A stretch of DNA of 64,000 nucleotides from Shewanella cyperi (GCF_017354985.1 NZ_CP071501.1:3511001-3575000); one strand, 5' to 3'; positions 1-8,963 are shown, counted from the first letter of the stretch. The notes: a model not told the origin generated them from the letters alone. Numbers and translations: made by a program.

Positions 1-108
1 TCCATACTCGGGTTCACAGGCAAAGATATTCAGGGCGGCCATCGCCATTGAGCTGTGGCCGAATGACAGGGCCAGCAGGGCCCCAAGCAGTTTAGAATTG
101 ATGCGCAC
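1..108 (-). CDS. Metal (probably zinc) ABC transporter substrate-binding protein, N-terminal part only
   Basis: The first 36 codons are visible on the minus strand; the rest lies beyond the window edge. Translation from a GTG gives a basic, hydrophobic signal peptide ending near MAMAA, followed by LNIFACEPEYG. That opening is typical of periplasmic ZnuA-type metal-binding proteins, which capture Zn2+ or Mn2+ for an ABC permease. The GTG lies inside the 3' end of the preceding outer-membrane protein gene (17-nt overlap), so the two are probably translationally coupled. Metal specificity is inferred from the His-rich neighbours. The start codon is the best visible option but is not certain. Confidence 0.6.
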   Translation of the reverse strand, partial: MRINSKLLGALLALSFGHSSMAMAALNIFACEPEYG

Positions 109-1222
109 CGTGGGCCCCCAGAGACATAACATATTGCAAAGTGAGAATATTATCGTCGCTTAACGCGTCGAAGTGGGTTCCTTGCTGATGGGTGTATTGC
201 AACCTCACAGTGGAGAAATGGCTGTGGTGCCAGGCCAGGCTCAGCTCGGTTTCCTTGAGCTTTTGCAACTGCTCCGCCTCCAGATCCACCGCATCCAGCT
301 CGCCATAACGGGCCGCCACTGACCAGCTTGGACTCAACTGGTAGGCACCGCTCAGATACCAGCCCTGATGGTAGTCCCTGAGATCCGGCTCTGCATCCTG
401 AATACCGCTGACGCGGAAGTATTCACCGCTCAGGGTCAGATGGCGGTACTTGTAGTTCCCTTGGGGAGCCCACTTGTAAACAAAGGCGGCACTCAGGGTA
501 TTTTCCCCTGTGTAACCGGCATTGTGCTGATGGCCGCCATGGTCATCTTCGGCGACGGCCTCTTCTTGGTGTGGTCCGGCGCTGCCATTGCGGTTATGCA
601 GATAGCTCAGCCCCAGCAGCCAGGAGCTGGATTCGTCAAAGTCGCCCCCCAGCTTGGTGAACGCGGTCAACACCCCCAGCTCATCAAATTCCCGCAGACC
701 GGTTTCATCTTCCGCCCTCAGGCTCTCACCCTTGAAGGCCTCCAGGCCCATGCTCCAGTAAAGTTCGGTTGGCGCCAGATAATCCAGACGCACACCGTCA
801 TCAAAATAGTGACCGCCGAGGAAGGCACGATAGGCCACGGGTCTGTCGCTGAAGCTGTCCGTGTGCAGATGCTGGTTGTTCAGATAGCCAATGTCCGACA
901 TGAAACGACCGGCACGGACCGAAAAGCCCTCGGGCAGTGCCAGGGTCTGGATAAAGGCTTCTTCCAGGTTAACCTCACCGTCTTCAAACACGGCGGTGGC
1001 CTTGCCATAGAACATGTCATCTATGCTGGCACTTATTGCCAACTCGGTTTCGCCCAGACCAAAACCCTCAGCGCGCTCGGCCATGGGGCGCTCGGCGGTC
1101 TGATAATAGCCGTCGAGTACCAGGCTCAGTGCCGGGTTGGATAAAGAAGGATCCGCCGCCAATGCGGCCGAAGAGATAACACCTGTGGTTAACAGCCCCG
1201 CGTGGGCAATAGCAAAACGCAT
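92..1222 (-). CDS. Putative zinc-associated outer-membrane beta-barrel protein
   Basis: A 376-residue protein. The ATG at 1222 has an AGGAG 7 nt upstream and opens a signal peptide (MRFAIAHAG...AALAA); an upstream TTG would add 11 implausible residues. The mature protein alternates hydrophobic and polar residues with many aromatic strand ends, as in porin-like barrels, and ends in Phe (HQF), the usual outer-membrane assembly signal. Around residues 218-235 a loop reads EDDHGGHQH, a His-rich segment suited to binding zinc. It is followed with overlap by a metal ABC binding protein and preceded by a small Cys/His protein, so I infer a role in zinc passage across the outer membrane. Similar Shewanella proteins are mostly labelled hypothetical or zinc-regulated. 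Transport is not shown. Confidence 0.6.
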   Translation of the reverse strand: MRFAIAHAGLLTTGVISSAALAADPSLSNPALSLVLDGYYQTAERPMAERAEGFGLGETELAISASIDDMFYGKATAVFEDGEVNLEEAFIQTLALPEGFSVRAGRFMSDIGYLNNQHLHTDSFSDRPVAYRAFLGGHYFDDGVRLDYLAPTELYWSMGLEAFKGESLRAEDETGLREFDELGVLTAFTKLGGDFDESSSWLLGLSYLHNRNGSAGPHQEEAVAEDDHGGHQHNAGYTGENTLSAAFVYKWAPQGNYKYRHLTLSGEYFRVSGIQDAEPDLRDYHQGWYLSGAYQLSPSWSVAARYGELDAVDLEAEQLQKLKETELSLAWHHSHFSTVRLQYTHQQGTHFDALSDDNILTLQYVMSLGAHGAHQF

Positions 1223-1293
1223 ACAAACTCCTGAATGCTGTCGCGCCGGCTGCAAAAGTGCATCCGGCAGAAAATCATGATGAATTCAAGCTT

Positions 1294-1584
1294 TCAGGCG
1301 TGTCGCGGTGGCCCCTGGCCAAAGTTGAAGTAACCTGGGACGGCATGCAATCCCGGGGTAAGGCAGCTGTGGCGCACGGGAACAAAATGGCTTACCGGCA
1401 GTTCGGGGAACTTGCCAGGCAAGAGTTTATTCAGCTGCTGCTGGTGAACACACAAGGTACAGTGGTTGTTGATACCACCGTCCATATGTTGCAGGCTGTG
1501 AACGGCGGCAAAAACGGACAACAGCGCCAATGTGACTGCCAGCCACAACGCTATTAATCTGTTGTTTTTAAGTGCCATGTTCAC
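1294..1584 (-). CDS. Small membrane-anchored Cys/His protein, zinc-chaperone-like
   Basis: A 96-residue protein with one N-terminal hydrophobic helix (about residues 10-28), then a Cys/His-rich part: HSLQHMDG, NHCTLCVHQQQ and further His residues. This resembles the small proteins in Shewanella and Vibrio zinc-uptake operons called ABC-type zinc uptake system zinc chaperones, related to the DUF2946 style. The GTG at 1584 has GGGAG 8 nt upstream; an ATG at 1578 is the alternative. It lies 71 nt before the outer-membrane barrel gene on the same strand, so the order chaperone-like, barrel, binding protein suggests one operon. The metal-handling role is inferred from context and residues. Confidence 0.55.
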   Translation of the reverse strand: MNMALKNNRLIALWLAVTLALLSVFAAVHSLQHMDGGINNHCTLCVHQQQLNKLLPGKFPELPVSHFVPVRHSCLTPGLHAVPGYFNFGQGPPRHA

Positions 1585-1778
1585 CCAAGGAACTCCCGTA
1601 ATCCGTCCCGTACTGCGGAAAATCGCCTAGAGTGTAAGGCAGCATGGCGTCGCAGACAACCGGGCAATTACCTCGGCTTTGGTTACAGAATGTGATTAGC
1701 GGGGTTAATCTTGCCTTAAGGCCTTCGACTTAGGATAGGGTCATAACCAAGGGGCACTTTGCCATAGGAGCATCAAGA

Positions 1779-1904
1779 ATGGGGCAATTTATTAAAAACA
1801 ATCTGGGGCTGATCCTGGTGACCGCGCTGATTTTCGGCGGGATCTGCGGTGGCATCTGGTATGTGGAGCACAGCCTGGAGTCCCAGGAAAGGGTGCTGGA
1901 TTAA
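1779..1904 (+). CDS. Small single-pass membrane protein, 41 aa
   Basis: A short ORF with a good ribosome site (TAGGAG at 1765-1770, 8 nt before the ATG). The translation starts MGQFIKNNLGLILVTALIF and contains one Gly-rich transmembrane helix (about residues 9-28), then a short charged tail ending RVLD. It stands alone between the zinc cluster and a convergent small gene. No family is recognised; the clean start, single helix and positive-inside N terminus argue that it is expressed. Confidence 0.5.
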   Translation: MGQFIKNNLGLILVTALIFGGICGGIWYVEHSLESQERVLD

Positions 1905-1940
1905 AGCGCCCTTCCCTCTGCCGCGCCCCGGCCGTTGGCC

Positions 1941-2273
1941 CTAGCGGTATTTTTGCCGTTCGTGGCTGTCATCGGGCTTGGCGGGCGGCGCCTCCACCAC
2001 CTTGAGTTGATCCATCAGGTGAACGCACAGCAGGGCTATCAGACACATTATCGCCAGCAATGTCCCCCCCTGACGCCAGGACTCCTGCCACCAGGCCACG
2101 GAGGCCGACAACAAGCCCAGATAGAAACTGCCCAGCTTCAGGCTGGCCATCACAGGACTGCGTCCCAGCCAGGCACCGCAGTGTGGGCATTGGATCTGGG
2201 CCTTGAGTCCCTTTCCGCGCTGATGACTGATGGCGCTGATGCGCAGGGCTTTATGGCAATGACTGCAGATCAT
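1941..2273 (-). CDS. Zinc-ribbon membrane protein of unknown function
   Basis: About 110 residues from the ATG at 2273. The N terminus carries two Cys pairs (MICSHCHK and CPHCGAW), which form a zinc-ribbon-like knuckle, followed by two hydrophobic helices (about residues 50-68 and 72-90) and a polar C-terminal tail. An upstream in-frame start would add 17 residues before the first Cys pair; I chose the ATG just before it. The gene is single, convergent with the 41-aa gene and divergent from the MscS channel gene. Function is unknown. Confidence 0.6.
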   Translation of the reverse strand: MICSHCHKALRISAISHQRGKGLKAQIQCPHCGAWLGRSPVMASLKLGSFYLGLLSASVAWWQESWRQGGTLLAIMCLIALLCVHLMDQLKVVEAPPAKPDDSHERQKYR

Positions 2274-2430
2274 TGAATCACTCTTGGGGCCGTAACGATA
2301 AAAGAGTGCCGATTCTAGGCCCATTCCCCTTTGGGCGCAAAAATTCCGCCCGATTTCTACCGCAAGTTTTACACAAGAGCAGATTGCGGCTTATGATCTG
2401 CTGACTACTTCATGGAGAAGATTATTGAAA

Positions 2431-4029
2431 ATGAAGCGCATTTTGTCCTCTTTACTCCTGCTTGGCTTGAGCCTTGGCGCATTGGCCGACACCGCGGATA
2501 GCCAACAACAACTGCAAATCCTGCAAAGCGGCATAGAAACCGAACTGCAGGAGCTGAAACAGGCCAAAGGTGAGTTACTGGCCATAGGCGAATACCGGAT
2601 ATCCACCAAGACCCAGGCGCTGTTTGCCCAACTGGCCAGGGAGATGGAACAGGGTGCCGAAGAAAAGCCCTGGCTGTTGCCCCTTATCCGTCAACAGCTG
2701 GTATTGGCCAAGCGCAGCCAGGATTATTTGGACAGCCAAATAAAACAGCTGGGGCAAAACCTGGGAAAGGAACAGGGGGCTCAGGCCTTGCTGGCTATCG
2801 CCCGGCGTGAAAGCCAACGGGATGAACTGCTGCAGCGTGAGTGGCAGCTGCTGGGCTGGGGCAAACAGTTGGGCATGGACACCTCATCTCAAGTGGCGGA
2901 GCTGGGACAAAGGCTCAGCGATCGCGGCGACCGCTTGGACAGCCTGCTGAAATACACTCAGGAAGCCCTGCAGCAAGCCACGGCGGAAGCCCGGGCCGCC
3001 GGCAAGGATGTCAGTGCCGAACAAACGGCCAGACTGGCAGAATTGCGCCAGCGTCTGGCCGAAAACAGCGCCAGTCTCAATGCCACTGTGGCCCTGATTG
3101 ATGAGTTGGGCATGGACAGTGCGGAGCTGAAGAAGACCCTGTTCAGTGTCTCCGGCGACATCACCCAGGATGTGCTCAATCTCGACGTGGCCTCGGGACT
3201 GGCCCGACAATGGCTTGGCAATGCCGAATCCCAACTGTTGGAAAACGGCCCCAGGCTGATGTTTAAGCTGTTTATCTTCGTGCTTATCCTGGCCATTGCC
3301 AGCCTCGCCGGCAAGCTGGTAAAACAGGCGGTGCGCCGCACCGTCAGTAATTCCAAGCTCAACTTCAGCCGCCTGTTGCAGGACTTCTTTACCTCCCTGT
3401 CGTCCAAGGCGGTATTTACCCTGGGTCTGCTGATCGCCCTGTCGCAGCTGGGTTTCGAACTGGGCCCCTTGCTGGCGGGTTTCGGGATCGCCGGTGTCAT
3501 CATAGGTTTTGCACTGCAGGACACCCTGTCCAACTTCGCCTCGGGGATGATGATCCTGATTTACCGTCCCTATGATGTGGGCGACCTCATCACGGCCGCC
3601 GGTGTCACGGGCCGGGTCAGCCATATGAGCCTGGTGTCCACCACGGTCAAAACCCTCGACAACCAGCGACTGATCATCCCCAATAACAAGATTTGGGGTG
3701 ACACCATCAACAACATCACCGCCGAGCAGCACCGCCGTATCGACATGACCTTTGGTATCAGCTACAGCGACAACATTGAACACGCCGAAACCATACTCAG
3801 CGACATAGTGCAGCACCATCCCAAGGTGCTGGACACCCCGGGACCCACGGTGCGGCTGCATCTGTTGGGTGAATCTTCTGTGGATTTCGTGGTGCGGCCA
3901 TGGGTAAAACCGGACGATTACTGGGAGGTCTACTGGGACATTACCAAGGCGGTGAAGATGCGCTTCGACGCCGAGGGCATTACCATCCCCTTCCCCCAGC
4001 GCGATGTGCATTTTTACAGAAATAAATAG
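2431..4029 (+). CDS. MscS-family mechanosensitive ion channel
   Basis: A 532-residue inner-membrane channel that releases solutes when membrane tension rises. It has a cleaved signal peptide (to ALAD), then about 230 residues of Gln/Glu/Leu-rich periplasmic coiled coil, then transmembrane helices from about residue 270. The pore helix and beta-domain hallmark is clear: GFALQDTLSNFASG followed by IYRPYDVGD, then IIPNNKIW. The C-terminal cytoplasmic domain runs to PFPQRDVHFY. The ATG at 2431 follows GGAGAAG by about 10 nt; a TTG two codons earlier is too close to it. The gene is longer than E. coli MscS (286 aa) and resembles the extended periplasmic-domain subgroup. Its 3' end runs into a 15-bp tandem repeat. 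Confidence 0.85.
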   Translation: MKRILSSLLLLGLSLGALADTADSQQQLQILQSGIETELQELKQAKGELLAIGEYRISTKTQALFAQLAREMEQGAEEKPWLLPLIRQQLVLAKRSQDYLDSQIKQLGQNLGKEQGAQALLAIARRESQRDELLQREWQLLGWGKQLGMDTSSQVAELGQRLSDRGDRLDSLLKYTQEALQQATAEARAAGKDVSAEQTARLAELRQRLAENSASLNATVALIDELGMDSAELKKTLFSVSGDITQDVLNLDVASGLARQWLGNAESQLLENGPRLMFKLFIFVLILAIASLAGKLVKQAVRRTVSNSKLNFSRLLQDFFTSLSSKAVFTLGLLIALSQLGFELGPLLAGFGIAGVIIGFALQDTLSNFASGMMILIYRPYDVGDLITAAGVTGRVSHMSLVSTTVKTLDNQRLIIPNNKIWGDTINNITAEQHRRIDMTFGISYSDNIEHAETILSDIVQHHPKVLDTPGPTVRLHLLGESSVDFVVRPWVKPDDYWEVYWDITKAVKMRFDAEGITIPFPQRDVHFYRNK

Positions 4030-4068
4030 CATCGCAACAAATAGCATCGCAGCAAATAGCATCGCAGC
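4024..4068 (+). repeat. 15-bp direct repeat, three copies, spanning the mscS stop codon
   Basis: The unit AAATAGCATCGCARC is repeated three times end to end (4024-4038, 4039-4053, 4054-4068); the last two copies are identical and the first differs at one base. Because 15 is a multiple of three and the unit contains TAG in the mscS frame, each copy supplies an in-frame stop codon. Confidence 0.9.
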
Positions 4069-4107
4069 GAAAAAACAGCAGCAAACAAGCTCGACGCTAT
4101 TAAGCAA

Positions 4108-4136
4108 CAAGGCACCCACAGGGTGCCTTGTTTTTT
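4108..4136 (+). terminator. Rho-independent terminator after the MscS channel gene
   Basis: A 10-bp stem, CAAGGCACCC with GGGTGCCTTG, a 3-nt loop and six T. It also lies just past the stop of the convergent fhs gene, but the T-tract suits the plus strand only. Confidence 0.85.
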
Positions 4137-4138
4137 CC

Positions 4139-5833
4139 TCAGGCCAGACCCACTATCTGGCCGTCATCATCTATGTCTATGGCCAGGTAGCCGGGCTTGG
4201 GCCCCAGTCCCGGCATGGTCATGACGTTGCCGGTCAGCACAGTGATAAAGCCGGCACCGGCACTGACACGCAGCCTTCTCACCGGCAGCTCAAAACCGCG
4301 GGGAGCGCCCTTGAGCGCCGGGTCGTGGCTGATGGACAGGGGGGTCTTCGCCATGCACAGGGGTAATTTATCGAGTCCCAGACGAGTCAACTCGGCAAGA
4401 TCCGCATCAGCCTCGGGAGACATGAGTACCCCGGCGGCCCCGTAGCGCTCGGCCAGGGTCATCAGCTTGGCACCGAAACTGTCATCGACGCTGTAAAGTT
4501 GCTTGAATTCAGACTGTTGCGCTGTGGCCTTGAGCACCACGGTAGCCAGGGCCGCGGCCCCTTCGGCGCCGAGGCTGAAGGCATCGCTGATTTCACAGCC
4601 GAAGGCGCCGGCCGCCAGGGCTTGCTCCTTGAGCCACAGCAGTTCTTGCTGGGCATCCTCGGCAAAATGGTTGATGGCCACCACAGCAGGAATGCCATAG
4701 CCCTGCACGTTACTGATGTGCCAAGCCAGATTGGCAAAACCGGCCTCAAGTTTTTCCTGGGATGAGGCCTCATCCCCCAGACCCGAGTTGGCCTTGAGCG
4801 CCCTCAAGGTCACCACCAGCACGGCAGCAGCGGGACGTTCGCCGGACTGGCGACACTTGATGTTGCAGAATTTTTCGAATCCCATGTCCGAGCCAAAGCC
4901 CCCCTCTGTAACCACAAAATCGGCGTGGGCCAGGGCGATGCGGTCGGCAATGATGGAGGAGTTACCATGGGCTATGTTGGCGAAGGGACCGGCATGGACC
5001 AGGCAGGGCGCGCCGCTGAGGGTTTGCATCAGGGTAGGTTCAATGGCATCACGCATGATGGCAGTCATGGCACCGGCGACGCCCAAATCCTCGGCGTTGA
5101 CGGGCTTGCCGTCGACATCGAGCGACAGCAGCACCTGACCTATGCGCTTACGCATATCCTTGAGATCCCGGCACAGGGCCAGAATCGCCATCAGTTCGGA
5201 GGCCGCCGTGATATCAAAGCCGTTCTCGTGCTCCGGGCCGTTACCCTGCCCCAGGCCCACCTGAATTTGTCTGAGCGCCCTGTCGTTGTGATCCACCACC
5301 CGGCGCCACAGGATCCGCTCGGGGTCTATGTTCAGGCGCTTCAAACCGGTCTGACGTTCAAAGCGCTCGCCCATGCGGGTCTCGTGGTGCAGGCGGGCAT
5401 CGATGGCCGCAGCCGCCAGGTTGTGGGCGCTGGTGACGGCATGGATATCCCCTGTCATGTGCAGGTTCAAATCCTCCATGGGCACCACCTGGGAGAAACC
5501 GCCACCGGCGGCACCGCCCTTGACCCCGAATACGGGCCCCAAGCTCGGCTGGCGGATGCAGGCGCACACTTTCTGTCCCAGGTGTTGCAGCCCCTGGGTC
5601 ACACCTATGGTGGTGACCGTCTTGCCCTCACCAAAGGGCGTTGGCGTGACGGCGGTAACCACCACCAATTTGCCACGGGGGCGATCAGTCTGTTCTGGGA
5701 TTGCGGATAGGGAAACTTTGGCTTTATGGCTACCATAGAGGCGCCACTGGTTTGGTGTCAGCCCCAGGCGGGCGGCAATATCGGCCAGGGGTTGCAGGCT
5801 TGCTGAGCGCGAAATATCCATGTCTGAGCGCAT
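4139..5833 (-). CDS. fhs: Formate--tetrahydrofolate ligase
   Basis: A 564-residue cytosolic enzyme that makes 10-formyltetrahydrofolate from formate, THF and ATP (EC 6.3.4.3), feeding one-carbon units to purine and fMet synthesis. Family hallmarks are visible: the P-loop-like [13 protein letters not shown] near residue 65, then [18 protein letters not shown] and [14 protein letters not shown]. Length matches the family (about 556-560). The ATG at 5833 has GGAG 8 nt upstream; a second ATG four codons on is possible. The gene is monocistronic in appearance, convergent with the channel gene and divergent from an aldo/keto reductase. Identification is secure. Confidence 0.95.
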   Translation of the reverse strand: MRSDMDISRSASLQPLADIAARLGLTPNQWRLYGSHKAKVSLSAIPEQTDRPRGKLVVVTAVTPTPFGEGKTVTTIGVTQGLQHLGQKVCACIRQPSLGPVFGVKGGAAGGGFSQVVPMEDLNLHMTGDIHAVTSAHNLAAAAIDARLHHETRMGERFERQTGLKRLNIDPERILWRRVVDHNDRALRQIQVGLGQGNGPEHENGFDITAASELMAILALCRDLKDMRKRIGQVLLSLDVDGKPVNAEDLGVAGAMTAIMRDAIEPTLMQTLSGAPCLVHAGPFANIAHGNSSIIADRIALAHADFVVTEGGFGSDMGFEKFCNIKCRQSGERPAAAVLVVTLRALKANSGLGDEASSQEKLEAGFANLAWHISNVQGYGIPAVVAINHFAEDAQQELLWLKEQALAAGAFGCEISDAFSLGAEGAAALATVVLKATAQQSEFKQLYSVDDSFGAKLMTLAERYGAAGVLMSPEADADLAELTRLGLDKLPLCMAKTPLSISHDPALKGAPRGFELPVRRLRVSAGAGFITVLTGNVMTMPGLGPKPGYLAIDIDDDGQIVGLA

Positions 5834-6046
5834 ATCGGGATCTCCGGATTATTATTTTTTTGTATTGGGGTACAGCGATGCCTCATCCTAGGGGATCTCG
5901 GGAACCTGTGGCAGAGGGGGAAATGGCTTAAACAGCGTTTCCTGAATCCAGGTCAATTTCTCAGCAATTATTCTTGATAATTAAGTTCGGTGCTTGCACT
6001 TGGTCAGCAAGGGCAAAACCATGCCATCAACCAACAGGAGTCATCT

Positions 6047-6937
6047 ATGTCACACACCTCTCTGAGCATGTCCGACTTTGCCGCCGGCTTTTGGCGCCTC
6101 GCCGATTGGGGCCTGGACAGGCAAGCCCGTCTGACCCTGATTGAGCAGTACCTGGAGCTGGGGGTGGTGACCATGGATCACGCCGACATCTATGGCAACT
6201 ACAGCTGCGAGCGCCTGTTCGGTGAGGCCCTGGCCCTGGCACCGGGCCTGAGGAGCAAGCTGCAGCTGGTAAGCAAGTGTGGCATCAAACCGGCGCTGGC
6301 CGGCGACAGCAACCGCTATGTCAATCACTATGACACCTCAAAGGCACACATCATCGCCAGCGCCGAGCGCTCGCTGCAGTTGCTGGGAACCGATTGGCTG
6401 GATCTGTTGCTGATCCACAGACCCGATCCCCTGATGGATGCCGACGAGATGGCCGAGGCCTTTGTGCAGCTCAGGGACAGTGGCAAGGTGCGCCATTTCG
6501 GGGTATCCAACTTCACCCCGGCCCAGTTTGAGTTATTGCAATCGCGGCTGGCGTTCCCACTGCAGACCAACCAGGTGGAACTGTCGCCGCTGATGATGCA
6601 TACCCTCTCCGACGGCACCCTGGATTTATGCCAGCAAAGACGCATTCGCCCCATGGCCTGGTCCTGCCTGGGTGGCGGCGCCCTGTTCAGCGGTGACAGC
6701 CCCAAGGCCGGACGCTTGCGGGTGGAGCTGCAGCGCCTGATGCAGGAAACCGGCGCCAGGGACATGGCCCAGCTCATCTATGCCTGGGTGCGCATGCACC
6801 CCAGCCGCCCCATCCCCATCATAGGCAGCGGCAATATTGAGCGGATCCGCTCGGCCCTGGCCTCAACGGCGATTCAGCTGGACCGCCAGCAGTGGTTCAG
6901 CATCTGGCAGGCGGCCATGGGCCACAAGGTACCTTAG
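6047..6937 (+). CDS. Aldo/keto reductase, YdhF-like
   Basis: A 296-residue NADPH-dependent oxidoreductase of the TIM-barrel aldo/keto reductase superfamily. The start is fixed by CAGGAG 6 nt before the ATG at 6047. Visible elements are MDHADIYGNYSCE (catalytic Asp and Tyr), the Lys in SKCGIK, the His in LLIHRPDPL, and a C-terminal cofactor-binding stretch PIIGSGNIERI. Pattern and length fit E. coli YdhF better than other subfamilies. The natural substrate is unknown. It is a single gene ending in a strong bidirectional terminator. Confidence 0.85.
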   Translation: MSHTSLSMSDFAAGFWRLADWGLDRQARLTLIEQYLELGVVTMDHADIYGNYSCERLFGEALALAPGLRSKLQLVSKCGIKPALAGDSNRYVNHYDTSKAHIIASAERSLQLLGTDWLDLLLIHRPDPLMDADEMAEAFVQLRDSGKVRHFGVSNFTPAQFELLQSRLAFPLQTNQVELSPLMMHTLSDGTLDLCQQRRIRPMAWSCLGGGALFSGDSPKAGRLRVELQRLMQETGARDMAQLIYAWVRMHPSRPIPIIGSGNIERIRSALASTAIQLDRQQWFSIWQAAMGHKVP

Positions 6938-6940
6938 AGC

Positions 6941-7000
6941 AAGAGCGCCTTAGGCCAAGTAAGATTGCCTTGGGTTAAATAAGAGTGCCTCAATGCCAAT
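6941..7000 (+). repeat. Degenerate 20-bp tandem repeat, three units
   Basis: Three consecutive 20-nt blocks start AAGAGCGCCT, AAGATTGCCT and AAGAGTGCCT. The first ten bases of each are well conserved and the second half has diverged. It begins 4 nt after the aldo/keto reductase stop codon. Confidence 0.6.
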
Positions 7001-7013
7001 TTAGGCAAGGCAT

Positions 7014-7043
7014 AAAAAAGCCGGCAATGATGCCGGCTTTTTT
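7014..7043 (+). terminator. Bidirectional rho-independent terminator
   Basis: A perfect 13-bp stem, AAAAAAGCCGGCA with TGCCGGCTTTTTT, and a 4-nt loop. It lies between two convergent genes and has a T-tract in both directions. Confidence 0.92.
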
Positions 7044-7064
7044 AATGCGGTCGCTAACTCCGGA

Positions 7065-7928
7065 TTAATCGAGAAAGTGCAGCTCACCGCTCAGATGTGG
7101 CCTGCGGCCCTTCTGATCCCTGAGTTCAAACCTAACCCCTTCGGCCATGGGCTCGGCGGCAAAACTGACCTCGGCGGGCATAAACAGCGGCAGCTTGAAG
7201 CTCACATCCAATGTGCAGGGGCGCTGACCTATCTTGTCCATCAGGGCAGCGGTGCAGCGTGCCTTGGACCACATGCCGTGTGCCAGCACGCGATCGAAGC
7301 CGAAGCGCTTGGACAACAGCGGATGCAGGTGGATCAAGTTGTAATCGCCGGAAGCCTTGGCATAGCGACGACCGAGATCTTCGCCGAGCTGCCAGTGCTG
7401 GGGCTGATCCCAGGCCATGTCATTGCCCTTGGGCGGACGGGCGCGGCGACCGGCTGACTCCATGCGGTACAGGTATACCGAATGGGCTTCCCACACCAGC
7501 TCATCACCCACATAGGCCTTGGACACCAGCTCAAACTCCAGACCGGCATCGGTCAGCTCGCTGTGGGTCAGGGCACAGTCGAGACGATAGGCCTCGCTGA
7601 TCTTCAAGGGGCGATAACGGCTGATGCGGTTTTTCAGGTGGATCATTCCCAGCAGCGGGAAGGTAATGGCCTGGTGGGTAAAGATCACCGCATGCAGACG
7701 GAAGGCCATCACATACAGGTAGGTGAGCGGCAGATGTTCACCATCAAATTCGAAACCGCAAACCTCGGCATACTGGGCCACCTTGTCGGCGGACAGGGTT
7801 TGGGGCGCACAGCTCACCTCAATCTGTGGCAGGCTTTGACCATCCCAGCCCGGCTTGCGGCCGAAAAAAATCTTGCGGTACAGAGAAAACAGCGATGGCA
7901 TCGCTTTCAATTCCACACTGTGTTTCAT
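7065..7928 (-). CDS. MaoC-like (hot-dog) dehydratase family protein
   Basis: A 287-residue protein with two predicted hot-dog halves. The C-terminal half carries the MaoC hydratase signature YAKASGDYNLIHLHP followed by RFGFDRVLAHGMW, where the Asp and His are the usual catalytic pair of R-hydratases acting on enoyl-CoA or enoyl-ACP. The N-terminal half (about residues 35-150) is degenerate, as in eukaryotic-type double hot-dog hydratases. The ATG at 7928 is preceded by a weak GGGTAAG. No fatty-acid genes adjoin it here, so the substrate cannot be told from context. Confidence 0.75.
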   Translation of the reverse strand: MKHSVELKAMPSLFSLYRKIFFGRKPGWDGQSLPQIEVSCAPQTLSADKVAQYAEVCGFEFDGEHLPLTYLYVMAFRLHAVIFTHQAITFPLLGMIHLKNRISRYRPLKISEAYRLDCALTHSELTDAGLEFELVSKAYVGDELVWEAHSVYLYRMESAGRRARPPKGNDMAWDQPQHWQLGEDLGRRYAKASGDYNLIHLHPLLSKRFGFDRVLAHGMWSKARCTAALMDKIGQRPCTLDVSFKLPLFMPAEVSFAAEPMAEGVRFELRDQKGRRPHLSGELHFLD

Positions 7929-8189
7929 AGCTTACCCATAGTTAAATAACACCTGTTAAACAGCATCCAAAAGTCACAAAGGCCCCGAAGGAAGCCGGGA
8001 ATTATACCCTGATTCATGCGGCTTTGTATCCCCAGCCATTTTCATGTTGCACATGCTTGTTATCAAATGAATTTTTTAAATGCCTGCAGCCAATTACCCG
8101 CTCCCAATAGCCACTGATATCAGAGGCAGATGCCAAATTCGGGTACTTATGCCACACTAGCGCCCCAAACCTGGCTTTGCGTACTTTCA

Positions 8190-8963
8190 ATGCAGGATAA
8201 AAACTTCGACTCACTGGCGGGCAAGTTCGCCAAAAACATTTACGGCACCCCCAAGGGGGAGATCCGCGCCGCCGTGTTGTGGCGTGACTTGCAAGCGGTG
8301 CTGACGCCCTATGGCGACCGCAAATTGCGGATACTCGATGCCGGCGGCGGCTTTGGCTTTTTCAGCCAAAAGCTGGCGGCTCAGGGCCATGAAGTGGTGC
8401 TGTGCGACATTTCCGCCGAGATGCTGGCAAGTGCCGAGGCGCAGATAGCCGCGAGTTCGGTGCCGCTCAACATACGTCTGGTTCACGGCCCATTGCAGGC
8501 CCTCAACCTGACGGATCACGGCCAGTTTGACCTCATTTTGTGCCACGCAGTGGTGGAGTGGTTGGCGGATGCCAAGAGCGCCCTTGAAGGCCTGCTGCAA
8601 TTGCTGAAGCCGGCCGGGTTGCTGTCGCTGATGTTTTTCAATCTCGATGCCATGCGTTTCCATGCCCTGGTGTCCGGCAATTTCGATTATGTGCGGGCCG
8701 ACTTCAAGATTAAGAAAAAAGTGCGCCTGACCCCCACCCATCCCCTGCCTGTGGCCCAAGTACGGGACTGGTTCAGCGAATGGCAGCTGCAAACCCAAAG
8801 CGAATCCGGGGTGCGGGTGATACATGATTATCTGAAGAAAAGCCTGCCGCCGGAGTTCAGCCAGCAGGACTTGCTGGAAATGGAACTGCGCTATTCCACC
8901 GAGCCACTCTATGTGCCACTCGGCCGTTACGTGCATTTCATCGGCCAAAAACCACAGGACTAA
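8190..8963 (+). CDS. cmoM: tRNA 5-carboxymethoxyuridine (cmo5U34) methyltransferase
   Basis: A 257-residue SAM-dependent methyltransferase that converts cmo5U at the wobble position of certain tRNAs to its methyl ester. The N terminus MQDKNFDSLAGKFAKNIYG matches E. coli CmoM (formerly SmtA) closely. Motif I is LDAGGGFGF near residue 50, then CDISAEML, LCHAVVEWLAD and a C terminus reading PLGRYVHF. The ATG at 8190 was chosen by this homology. The last 4 nt overlap the stop region of the convergent cheD gene. Confidence 0.92.
   Translation: MQDKNFDSLAGKFAKNIYGTPKGEIRAAVLWRDLQAVLTPYGDRKLRILDAGGGFGFFSQKLAAQGHEVVLCDISAEMLASAEAQIAASSVPLNIRLVHGPLQALNLTDHGQFDLILCHAVVEWLADAKSALEGLLQLLKPAGLLSLMFFNLDAMRFHALVSGNFDYVRADFKIKKKVRLTPTHPLPVAQVRDWFSEWQLQTQSESGVRVIHDYLKKSLPPEFSQQDLLEMELRYSTEPLYVPLGRYVHFIGQKPQD

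Noticed and set aside
368..1144. Long plus-strand open frame inside the outer-membrane barrel gene
   Set aside because: It is antisense to a gene with a signal peptide, ribosome site and C-terminal Phe; its translation has no family character.
1585..1778. Zur-type operator upstream of the zinc-uptake genes
   Set aside because: No sequence close to the palindromic TGTTATAACA core was seen by eye; a matrix search would be decisive.
2884..4119. Long minus-strand open frame opposite the MscS gene
   Set aside because: Composition is His/Gln/Gly-rich, typical of an antisense shadow, and the plus strand encodes a clear channel.
5966..5982. AATTAT-TCTTG-ATAATT inverted repeat upstream of the aldo/keto reductase
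   Set aside because: Short AT-only arms are common by chance; I could not assign a regulator.
8014..8214. Minus-strand 66-codon open frame between the MaoC-like and cmoM genes
   Set aside because: No recognisable protein, it runs antisense into the cmoM start, and it lacks a good ribosome site.
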